Shown in pieces: positions 35,385 to 42,019 of a DNA stretch of 64,000 nt. Within the stretch, counting starts at the first letter, position 1, and each line of letters starts with the position of its first letter. Below the pieces are notes generated by a model, which saw nothing but the letters and a program-made list of their open reading frames with translations, had not been told where the DNA came from and ran no database searches. The translations under genes were made by a program, and so were the position numbers. Source of the stretch: Bacteroidales bacterium (GTDB lineage: Bacteria; Bacteroidota; Bacteroidia; Bacteroidales; WCHB1-69). The DNA lies in the NCBI GenBank assembly GCA_024685175.1, contig JAIKWD010000018.1, forward strand, positions 1-64,000. The letters are read 5' to 3'.

Positions 35385-36257
35385 ATGCCCAATATCATCG
35401 ACGGAAAGGCAATCGCCTCCACAATCAAGACAGAAATCGCAACTGAAGTAAAGTCCTTGCTGGACCATGGGAAACCCGCACCGCACTTGGCGGTCATCAT
35501 TGCCGGCGAAGACGGTGCTGCACTGAGCTATGTGAACAGCATTGAAAAACAGTGCAAGGGTGTGGGCTATATTTGCTCAGCGTACAAGTTTCCGGCCAAT
35601 GTGCCCGAAAAGGACATCTTGGACACCATCGACTTCCTAAACAGCGATGACGAGGTGGATGGCTACATCATCCAGATGCCTCTGCCCAAGCAGGTTTCCA
35701 TAGACAAAGTGGTGGCTCACGTGGATCCGCGCAAAGATATGGATTGCTTCCATCCCGTCAACATGGGCAACCTGGTGTTGGGCAAAGATTGCTACGCACC
35801 AGCCACGCCCCACGGCGTGATGGAACTCTTGCGCCGGAGCAACATCAATACCACAGGCAAGAATTGTGTTATTGTGGGTAGAAGCAATATTGTGGGTAAA
35901 CCGTTGGCTATGATGTTGTTGCGGAAAGACGCCAACGCCACGGTCACGGTGTGCCACAGTCGTACCAAAGACCTCAAGAAAGTGTGTAGTCGCGCCGACA
36001 TCCTCATTGTGGCCATAGGTCAACCGGAGATGATAACCGCTGATTATGTCAAAGAGAAAGCCACCGTTATCGATGTGGGTATTCACAGAATCCCTGACCC
36101 GGCGCAACCCAACGGTTACCGCGTATGTGGCGATGTCAAGTTTGACGAGGTGAGCAAGAAATGCGAAGCCATTACGCCTGTCCCCGGCGGCGTGGGCGCC
36201 TTGACAATGGCTTGCCTGCTCCAAAACACGATGAAAGCGTATAAGAGTAGACAGTAG
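35385..36257 (+). CDS. folD: FolD-like methylene-THF dehydrogenase/cyclohydrolase with altered active site
   Basis: FolD interconverts 5,10-methylene-THF, methenyl-THF and 10-formyl-THF using NADP. From ATG 35385 the protein has 290 residues. It retains IQMPLPKQ, KDMDCFHPVN, VGRSNIVGKP and PVPGGVGALT. The YxxxK motif, however, reads YVNSI (Tyr49, Ile53): the catalytic lysine is replaced by Ile (codon ATT). In characterised FolD proteins that Lys is essential for cyclohydrolase activity. DVDGFH is changed to DMDCFH and GGVGPMT to GGVGALT. The protein may be dehydrogenase-only or use another residue such as Lys55. Confidence 0.88.
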   Translation: MPNIIDGKAIASTIKTEIATEVKSLLDHGKPAPHLAVIIAGEDGAALSYVNSIEKQCKGVGYICSAYKFPANVPEKDILDTIDFLNSDDEVDGYIIQMPLPKQVSIDKVVAHVDPRKDMDCFHPVNMGNLVLGKDCYAPATPHGVMELLRRSNINTTGKNCVIVGRSNIVGKPLAMMLLRKDANATVTVCHSRTKDLKKVCSRADILIVAIGQPEMITADYVKEKATVIDVGIHRIPDPAQPNGYRVCGDVKFDEVSKKCEAITPVPGGVGALTMACLLQNTMKAYKSRQ

Positions 36258-36274
36258 TCAGTGAACAGTAAAGA
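36247..36274. repeat. Degenerate 7-bp tandem repeat (heptad array)
   Basis: GTAGACA, GTAGTCA, GTGAACA, GTAAAGA in register. The array begins inside the last codons of folD and so encodes its final residues. Confidence 0.75.
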
Positions 36275-36292
36275 CGCACGCCCGTACAGTGA

Positions 36293-36312
36293 AGACGCAC
36301 GGCCGTGCGTCT
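36293..36312. repeat. Second copy of the 20-bp palindrome
   Basis: AGACGCACGGCCGTGCGTCT is identical to the core at 35316-35335. A degenerate half copy (AGACGCACGCCCGT) sits at 36272-36285. Together the copies bracket folD. Confidence 0.85.
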
Positions 36313-36335
36313 CAACAATAAAAAACAATACCAAT

Positions 36336-37082
36336 ATGAAACTATTACTTATCAGCAATTCCACCAATTACAAGGAGCCCTATCTGGGCTGGTGTACCCC
36401 ATTAATCGAGGAATTTCTCGACAAGAAAGTGCGCAAGATCGTCTTCTTGCCTTACGCAGGCGTAGATGTGGCCGGCAAGGTCTACCCCGATAGCTATGAC
36501 GCCTACACCGCCCGCGTGCAAAAGGTGTTCGACCAATTTGGCAAGAAAATCGTCTCCGTCCACAAAGCCAAAGATCCCGTGGCGTTGATCAATGATGCAG
36601 AGATGATCATGGTCGGTGGCGGCAACACCTTCCATCTTGTGGCCGAGATGCACTGCAACAAGCTCATCGAGCCCATCCGTCGCAAGGTGATGGAAGGCAC
36701 GCCCTATATGGGCTGGAGCGCTGGATCCAATGTGGCTTGTCCAACCTTGTGCACCACCAATGATATGCCCATTGTGATGCCCGAGAGTTTCAAGTGCCTG
36801 GATTTGGTGCCGTTCCAGATCAACCCTCACTATATTGATCCTTATCCACAAAAGATCAACGATGCCATCCGCCATGGCGGTGAGACCCGCCAGGTGCGTA
36901 TCAACGAATACTTGGCCGTGAATCAGCACATGACCGTGGCCGGCCTTCGCGAAGGAACCGCGCTTTGGGTAGAGAATGAACGCATCACCCTTAAGGGCAC
37001 GCGCAAGATGATTGTCCTTCGATATGGCAAAAAGCCTACCGAAAAGAAGCCCGGAGACACCTTCGGATTCAACTTGAAATAA
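36336..37082 (+). CDS. pepE: Dipeptidase E (peptidase S51)
   Basis: PepE hydrolyses dipeptides with an N-terminal aspartate. The 248-residue protein has the nucleophile in GWSAGSN (Ser128) and the conserved NPHYIDP (His165), plus MVGGGNTFHL near 92-101. It is cytoplasmic with no signal peptide. The ATG at 36336 is chosen because the longer frame reads through the palindromic repeat. A strong terminator follows 8 bp after the stop. Confidence 0.92.
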   Translation: MKLLLISNSTNYKEPYLGWCTPLIEEFLDKKVRKIVFLPYAGVDVAGKVYPDSYDAYTARVQKVFDQFGKKIVSVHKAKDPVALINDAEMIMVGGGNTFHLVAEMHCNKLIEPIRRKVMEGTPYMGWSAGSNVACPTLCTTNDMPIVMPESFKCLDLVPFQINPHYIDPYPQKINDAIRHGGETRQVRINEYLAVNQHMTVAGLREGTALWVENERITLKGTRKMIVLRYGKKPTEKKPGDTFGFNLK

Positions 37083-37090
37083 ATACACGA

Positions 37091-37120
37091 GGCGGTTCCA
37101 ATAAGAACCGCCTTTATTTT
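37091..37120 (+). terminator. Intrinsic terminator of pepE
   Basis: GGCGGTTC pairs perfectly with GAACCGCC across a 6-nt loop, followed by TTTATTTT. Confidence 0.88.
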
Positions 37121-37179
37121 AGCACAATAAACGACCTGGTTGTTCGTTAGCATAACGCAATTTTACGGAGGAAAACACT

Positions 37180-38583
37180 ATGAAAAGAAAAATGACAAGA
37201 TTCACTACACTCTTTACCATGTTTTTTATGATGTGCACGATCTCCTTTGCCCAGAATGACGATGCGTGCCAAGCCAAGGCCCCTTCAGAAGTGGCTGTCG
37301 GTAAACAATTCAGATATACGGTAACCACAGAGGAGAAAGGCGAGATTATCTCATCCGATTTTGGTAAGTTCGAGCTGGTAAGCGGCCCGAGCATTGGATC
37401 GAGTACGTCCATCTCCATCACTAATGGTGAGATGAACCAGACAACCACTTATACTTATACCTATTATTTAATAGGACACAAAGAGGGTGAGTTTACGATT
37501 CCTGGCGTTTCTTTGTCCGTGGATGGTCGTGTGTTAAAAAGCAACTTTGTGACCGTCAAGGTGGTCAAGGCGCCGAAGATAGCCCAGGAGCAACAAAACG
37601 TGCCGGGTGACGACTGGTTCCACATGGATTTTCAGATGCCCGAGTGGCCATTCGGTTTCCAGAGGGAAGAGCCCAAAAGTAAGGGTAAAGTGAAGGTGGA
37701 CGAAAAGATCGGCAAGGACGATATCTTGCTCAAAGCCAGTACAACGCAATTGGAAGCCAACCAAGGCGAAGGAGTGGTGGTGACCCACAAATTGTATATA
37801 AGTCAAGAGTTCAGGGGCTACGACATCACCAACGCCTATTTCGATGATACGGAGAACTTCTGGATTGAGCCCCTAGACCTGTCCAATCGCGCCCAAGCGA
37901 GCGAAGAGACGATCAACGGCAAGACCTATAACGTGTATGTCATCAAGCAAACAGTGGCATATCCGACCAAAACGGGTAAGCTGACGATTCCCAAGCTGAA
38001 CTTGGGCTTGAGGGTAAGGGTGCCCGCTCAAGTTGAAGACCCGATATGGGGTATTTTCTCTTCGATGCAGCGTAAGAATGTGAATGTCGCCTCGAACGAA
38101 CTCACCATAAAAGTCAAGGCATTGCCCGGCGCAAATTCGACGGAAAAGACGGAAGTTGTGGGTAATTTCACGATTAGTAGCAATATCAACAAAACGGAGA
38201 CGCATGTCAACGAACCCGTTACCTTGACAGTGACGGTTTCAGGTACGGGCAATCTGCATCATATTGCTTCCGAAGATCTTGGCATTGATTTCCCGGCGGA
38301 TTGCGACATAACCTATCCGCGGGTCACGAGTCATATTTCGGCTCGTAATGATATGCCCACGGGTACCAAGACTTTCAGGTATACCATTATCCCAAGGTCG
38401 GAGGGTACCTTCTTGATTCCTGGCGCCACATTTACATATTATAACTATGAGACAGGTACTTACAAGACCCTTTCATCACAAGATTTCCAAATTGAGGTGT
38501 CGCCTGCCAAAAACAACGTGCCCTCTGATTCTGACGACAACGAAAAGAAACCGAAGAGCAATGTCAGAACCTATAAAATCTGA
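37180..38583 (+). CDS. BatD-like protein lacking the C-terminal membrane domain
   Basis: A 467-residue exported protein with a signal peptide (about 1-24, ending ISFAQ). It has the repeated beta-sandwich domains of BatD (for example KEGEFTIPGVSLSVDG, TKTGKLTIPKLNLGLRV and SEGTFLIPGATFTYYN). Full BatD proteins have a transmembrane segment and cytoplasmic tail after these domains; here the protein stops at a charged tail. None of batA, batB, batC or batE is next to it. A GGAGG lies 8 bp before the ATG, an unusually good Shine-Dalgarno for this phylum. The function is unknown; BatD has been linked to aerotolerance. Confidence 0.8.
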   Translation: MKRKMTRFTTLFTMFFMMCTISFAQNDDACQAKAPSEVAVGKQFRYTVTTEEKGEIISSDFGKFELVSGPSIGSSTSISITNGEMNQTTTYTYTYYLIGHKEGEFTIPGVSLSVDGRVLKSNFVTVKVVKAPKIAQEQQNVPGDDWFHMDFQMPEWPFGFQREEPKSKGKVKVDEKIGKDDILLKASTTQLEANQGEGVVVTHKLYISQEFRGYDITNAYFDDTENFWIEPLDLSNRAQASEETINGKTYNVYVIKQTVAYPTKTGKLTIPKLNLGLRVRVPAQVEDPIWGIFSSMQRKNVNVASNELTIKVKALPGANSTEKTEVVGNFTISSNINKTETHVNEPVTLTVTVSGTGNLHHIASEDLGIDFPADCDITYPRVTSHISARNDMPTGTKTFRYTIIPRSEGTFLIPGATFTYYNYETGTYKTLSSQDFQIEVSPAKNNVPSDSDDNEKKPKSNVRTYKI

Positions 38584-38631
38584 TGTTTTTATCTTAGTTT
38601 AGATTTTCTTGAAAAAAATATTCATTTACAG

Positions 38632-38662
38632 TTTGTTGGTATCAAAAAAAGTGTATTTTTGC
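38632..38662 (+). promoter_or_regulatory. Promoter of rplM-rpsI
   Basis: TTTG at 38632-38635 and TATTTTTGC at 38654-38662 are 18 bp apart. This places the transcription start about 105 bp upstream of rplM, leaving a long leader. Confidence 0.75.
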
Positions 38663-38666
38663 CGAC

Positions 38667-38773
38667 CTAAAAAAACCGATTATTGTCCTGAATGTTAGTA
38701 AAGGAAAATTAATTAGAAATCAGGAAGATGAGGGTGAAGTCATCTTCTACAAAAACAAACAACAAACTGAAAA
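38667..38773 (+). ncRNA. Candidate structured leader of rplM (L13)
   Basis: The leader holds two helices: TCCTGA (38686-38691) pairs with TCAGGA (38720-38725), and GAAGATGA (38724-38731) pairs with TCATCTTC (38740-38747) over an 8-nt loop. The two helices share two bases at 38724-38725, so they may be alternative or shortened when both form. Autoregulation of L13-S9 by a leader is known in other bacteria; its presence here is inferred from structure and position. Confidence 0.5.
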
Positions 38774-39229
38774 ATGGATGCAGTAAGTTACAAAACAATT
38801 TCGGCGAACGAAAAAATCGTCAAGAAAGAGTGGGTCTTAATTGATGCACAAGAAATGGTGGTCGGTCGTTTGGCTACCGTTGTGGCCCGCATTTTGAAGG
38901 GAAAGACAAAACCTTATTACACACCTAGTTTCGATTGTGGTGACAATGTGATCATCATCAATGCGGAGAAGGTACGTTTTACGGGTAACAAGTGGACGGA
39001 GAAAGAATACGTTCACCATACGACATATCCTGGCGGACAACGTTTTGCCACTCCTAGAGATTTCATGCGCAAATATCCTGAGCGCATTCTTGAGCACGCC
39101 ATCAGAGGTATGCTTCCCAAGAACAGACTCGGTGATAAGTTGTATCGCAACCTTCACGTTTATGTCGGCCCCAACCATCCGCATGAGGCACAACAACCCA
39201 AGTTAATCAATGTCAAAGATCTCAAATAA
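38774..39229 (+). CDS. rplM: 50S ribosomal protein L13
   Basis: L13 binds 23S rRNA early in large-subunit assembly. The 151-residue protein has WVLIDAQEMVVGRLATVVA near residue 20 and the family signature region GMLPKNRLGDKLYRNLHVYVGPNHPHEAQ. It is the first gene of the L13-S9 pair, with rpsI 6 bp downstream. A long leader with potential secondary structure precedes it. Confidence 0.97.
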   Translation: MDAVSYKTISANEKIVKKEWVLIDAQEMVVGRLATVVARILKGKTKPYYTPSFDCGDNVIIINAEKVRFTGNKWTEKEYVHHTTYPGGQRFATPRDFMRKYPERILEHAIRGMLPKNRLGDKLYRNLHVYVGPNHPHEAQQPKLINVKDLK

Positions 39230-39235
39230 CGAAAC

Positions 39236-39622
39236 ATGGAAGTAATAAACACATTAGGCAGAAGAAAAACCGCTGTTGCCCGTTTGTACATGAAGAACGG
39301 TAGCGGTCAAATCATGGTTAACAACCGTGACTATAAAGAGTATTTTTGCGTACCTACTCTGCAATATAAAGTTGAACAACCTCTTCAGTTGGCTGAAGTC
39401 ATGGGACAATATGACATCAAGGCTAACTTGGACGGTGGCGGTGTAACCGGTCAGGCAGAAGCTCTGCGTATGGCTATCGCCAAGGCTCTCGTTGAGATCA
39501 ACCCTGAGCTCCGTCACGCCATGAAGGTGCAAGGCTTCCTTCGCCGCGACCCGCGTATGGTCGAGCGTAAGAAACCCGGTCAACCCAAGGCTCGTAAGAG
39601 ATTCCAATTCAGCAAACGTTAG
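39236..39622 (+). CDS. rpsI: 30S ribosomal protein S9
   Basis: S9 sits in the small-subunit head, its basic C-terminal tail reaching the P-site tRNA. The 128-residue protein starts with NTLGRRKTAVARLYMKNGSGQI and has the signature GGGVTGQAEALRMAIAKAL. It ends in KKPGQPKARKRFQFSKR, with the conserved terminal Lys-Arg. It lies 6 bp after rplM. Confidence 0.97.
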   Translation: MEVINTLGRRKTAVARLYMKNGSGQIMVNNRDYKEYFCVPTLQYKVEQPLQLAEVMGQYDIKANLDGGGVTGQAEALRMAIAKALVEINPELRHAMKVQGFLRRDPRMVERKKPGQPKARKRFQFSKR

Positions 39623-39633
39623 TATTATATCCC

Positions 39634-39641
39634 TATATTTG
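39634..39641 (+). promoter_or_regulatory. Possible -7 element upstream of rpsB
   Basis: TATATTTG matches TAnnTTTG and lies 12 bp after the rpsI stop, 92 bp before rpsB. It would give rpsB-tsf a transcript of its own that starts just before the pseudoknot leader. No -33 box is clear. Confidence 0.45.
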
Positions 39642-39645
39642 ACGT

Positions 39646-39733
39646 ACGCTTGTTTAGTATCGAAACTGGGAAGATTTCATTCGAACTACTCCTCAGTTGC
39701 TTTTAAGAATGTAAACAATTAAAAAAATCAAAA
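39646..39733 (+). ncRNA. Candidate pseudoknotted leader of rpsB (S2)
   Basis: TAGT(A)TCGAA (39655-39664) pairs with TTCGAACTA (39680-39688), a 9-bp stem with one bulged A. The loop begins with ACTGGG (39665-39670), which can pair with CTCAGT (39692-39697) just 3' of the stem, forming an H-type pseudoknot. This is a typical architecture for ribosomal-protein autoregulatory leaders. S2-mediated control of rpsB-tsf is known in gammaproteobacteria; its presence here is inference. Confidence 0.5.
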
Positions 39734-40558
39734 ATGTCAAGATTACAATTTGAAGAATTATTAGATGCAGGTTGTCACTTCGGACACCTCAAGAGAAAAT
39801 GGAATCCCGCTATGGCTCCTTACATTTTCATGGAGAAAAACGGTATTCATATCATCGACCTCTACAAGACGATGGACAAAGTGGAAGAGGCCGCCAACGC
39901 CGCTAAGCAGATTGCTAAGTCCGGTCGTAAGATCCTCTTCGTCGCTACCAAGAAACAGGCCAAGGAAACGGTTTCCTCTATGGTTAAGGAAGTCGGCATG
40001 CCTTACGTTACTGAACGTTGGCCTGGTGGTATGCTCACCAACTTCTTCACCATCCGCAAGGCTGTCAAGAAGATGAGCGATATCGACCGTTTGATCGAAA
40101 GCGACCAATTCAACAATATCTCCAAGCGTGAGAGACTGCAAATTCAGCGTGAACGTGCCAAGTTGGAAAAGAACCTGGGTTCTATTTCTGATTTGTCCCG
40201 ACTCCCTGCCGCCGTCTTTATCGTTGACGTGATGAAAGAGCACATCGCCCTCGCCGAGGCTCGCAAGCTCGCCATCCCCACCTTCGCTATCGTGGATACC
40301 AACTCCAACCCTAACGATGTGGATTATCCTATCCCCGCCAACGACGACGCTTCTAAGTCTATCGCTGTTGTCCTCAAGGCCATCTGCGGAGCCATCAAGG
40401 AAGGTCTCGACGAGCGCGCCATGAACAAGGATGCCCAAATGGAAGAGGAAATGGAAGCTGCCAATGTAGAGGATATCGCTGAAGAAGAAGCCCCCGAAGC
40501 TAAGGAAGGCAAGCGTCGTAGAATCTCTACCAGACGTCCTGCAAAAGAAAATAATTAA
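39734..40558 (+). CDS. rpsB: 30S ribosomal protein S2
   Basis: S2 joins the small subunit late and contacts S1. The 274-residue protein has FEELLDAGCHFGHLKRKWNPAMAPYIF at the start and RWPGGMLTNFFTIRKAV in the middle. The signature VDTNSNPNDVDYPIPANDDA follows. An acidic then basic C-terminal extension (about 235-274) is typical of Bacteroidota. The tsf gene follows 23 bp downstream. Confidence 0.97.
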   Translation: MSRLQFEELLDAGCHFGHLKRKWNPAMAPYIFMEKNGIHIIDLYKTMDKVEEAANAAKQIAKSGRKILFVATKKQAKETVSSMVKEVGMPYVTERWPGGMLTNFFTIRKAVKKMSDIDRLIESDQFNNISKRERLQIQRERAKLEKNLGSISDLSRLPAAVFIVDVMKEHIALAEARKLAIPTFAIVDTNSNPNDVDYPIPANDDASKSIAVVLKAICGAIKEGLDERAMNKDAQMEEEMEAANVEDIAEEEAPEAKEGKRRRISTRRPAKENN

Positions 40559-40581
40559 TAACCCTTAAAAGAATTTCAATT

Positions 40582-41586
40582 ATGGCAATTACAGCTGCTG
40601 ATGTAAATAAATTGAGACAACAAACCGGTATCGGTATGATGGATTGCAAGAAGGCTTTGGTTGAAGCCGACGGCGATTTCGAGAAAGCTATCGATATCCT
40701 CCGCAAGAAAGGCCAGAAAGTGGCCGCCAAACGCGCTGACCGCGAGTCCAATGAGGGCCGCCTCATCGCCAAGACCAACGCTGACCACACCAAGGGCTAT
40801 ATGCTCTTAGTGGCTTGCGAGACCGACTTCGTGGCCAAAGGCGAAGAATTCGTTACTTTTGTTGACAGCCTTCTCGACCAAGCCATGGCCAAGAACATCA
40901 ACACTCGTGATGAACTCCTCGAAATGGACTTCAACGGTATGAAGGTCTCTGAAAAGCTTACCGAACTGACCGGCAAGACGGGTGAGAAGATTGAACTTCC
41001 TCACTACGACACACTGGAAGCCGCTTACGTTGAGGCTTACAACCACATGGGCAACCACAAGGCTACCCTCGTGGGCTTCAACAAGAACGACGACAATGCG
41101 AAGGCCGCTGCTCACAATGTGGCTCTTCACATCACCGCCATGAATCCGCTCGCACTCGATGAGAACGCTATCCCGCAAGAAGTGAAGGATCGCGAACTCG
41201 CTGTGGGCGTTGAGAAGACCCGTCTTGAGCTGATCAACAAGGCCGTTGACGCCGCTTTGAACAAAGCTGGTATCAATCCCGCCCACGTTGACAGTGAGGA
41301 TCACATCAACTCCAACATGGCAAAGGGTTGGATTACCGAAGAACAGGCTAATCTTGCTCGCAAGATCAAGGAAGAGGAAGCCGCCAACAAGGCCGCCAAC
41401 CTCAACGAGGCCCAGATCCAACAAATTGCCCAAGGCCGTTTGGTGAAATTCTTCAAAGAAAGCACGCTGATGTATCAAGTTCTGGTTATGGGTGGCGACG
41501 GCAAACAGAATGTCCGCGACTACATCCACGCCAATGACAAAGAACTGGAATGCACCGCTTTCATTCGTCGTCAGATCGGCGAGTAA
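40582..41586 (+). CDS. tsf: Elongation factor Ts
   Basis: EF-Ts recharges EF-Tu by exchanging GDP for GTP. The 334-residue protein has the N-terminal UBA-like domain KLRQQTGIGMMDCKKALVEADGD and the EF-Ts core. It is longer than the E. coli protein (283), within the range for Bacteroidota. A hairpin terminator closes the operon. Confidence 0.97.
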   Translation: MAITAADVNKLRQQTGIGMMDCKKALVEADGDFEKAIDILRKKGQKVAAKRADRESNEGRLIAKTNADHTKGYMLLVACETDFVAKGEEFVTFVDSLLDQAMAKNINTRDELLEMDFNGMKVSEKLTELTGKTGEKIELPHYDTLEAAYVEAYNHMGNHKATLVGFNKNDDNAKAAAHNVALHITAMNPLALDENAIPQEVKDRELAVGVEKTRLELINKAVDAALNKAGINPAHVDSEDHINSNMAKGWITEEQANLARKIKEEEAANKAANLNEAQIQQIAQGRLVKFFKESTLMYQVLVMGGDGKQNVRDYIHANDKELECTAFIRRQIGE

Positions 41587-41613
41587 TCCGCACCGATTAC
41601 GGTTCCGTTACAG

Positions 41614-41645
41614 AGCAGACTCTCATTCGAGGGTCTGCTTTTTTT
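41614..41645 (+). terminator. Intrinsic terminator of rpsB-tsf
   Basis: A 10-bp stem (41614-41623 with 41630-41639, one G-U pair) with a 6-nt loop, followed by T6. Confidence 0.88.
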
Positions 41646-41699
41646 ATGGGTAATAATATAGAAGATTAGCGTTGAGCGGAAACTGCTGCATAGCCGGGT

Positions 41700-41816
41700 T
41701 TACTTCGATATCATCGCCCCGATGGACTCGGGTTTTTCCGTCTTTGGTACCTCTGTTGTATTCTCAATAGTGCTGACATGAGTTTTGTGTGGTTGGATTT
41801 TGTCTTCTTGTTTCAT
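41700..41816 (-). CDS. Possible 38-residue small protein
   Basis: A short frame within the 397-bp gap between tsf and nadB. It starts with ATG and reads MKQEDKIQPHKTHV, ending GAMISK. It is hydrophilic, rich in Lys, Glu and Thr, without a signal peptide or membrane segment. A good TATCTTTGC element lies 80 bp upstream on the same strand, the main reason to list it. No homology is recognised, and it may instead be a remnant or a non-coding transcript. The rest of the gap holds the tsf terminator and the nadB promoter. Confidence 0.35.
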   Translation of the reverse strand: MKQEDKIQPHKTHVSTIENTTEVPKTEKPESIGAMISK

Positions 41817-41896
41817 AGAAATGGTTTAATAAAAATTGTTTTTGTTTTCTTCATCGTCCGCCTTCCGCCCGTTCGGGGCATCGGGCAGACAATGGG

Positions 41897-41905
41897 GCAA
41901 AGATA
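41897..41905 (-). promoter_or_regulatory. Minus-strand -7 element in the tsf-nadB gap
   Basis: TATCTTTGC on the minus strand with no annotated gene below it except the 38-residue frame. It may drive that frame or a small RNA. Confidence 0.5.
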
Positions 41906-41986
41906 GGTTTTTCCCACCATTCTAAGGCGGTTGCAGCCATCGGGGAGGGCCAGAAAAATAAATTTTAAACTTTCATTAGATTTTTG

Positions 41987-41995
41987 TATCTTTGC
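41987..41995 (+). promoter_or_regulatory. -7 element of the nadB operon
   Basis: TATCTTTGC lies 24 bp upstream of the nadB ATG and probably drives the five-gene cluster. Confidence 0.7.
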
Positions 41996-42019
41996 AACGC
42001 TCTAAATATATACACTAAA

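Noticed and set aside
34247-35500. A 417-codon minus-strand frame across ffh and folD
   Set aside because: It spans two convincing genes and an intergenic palindrome, and its composition is that of antisense reading.
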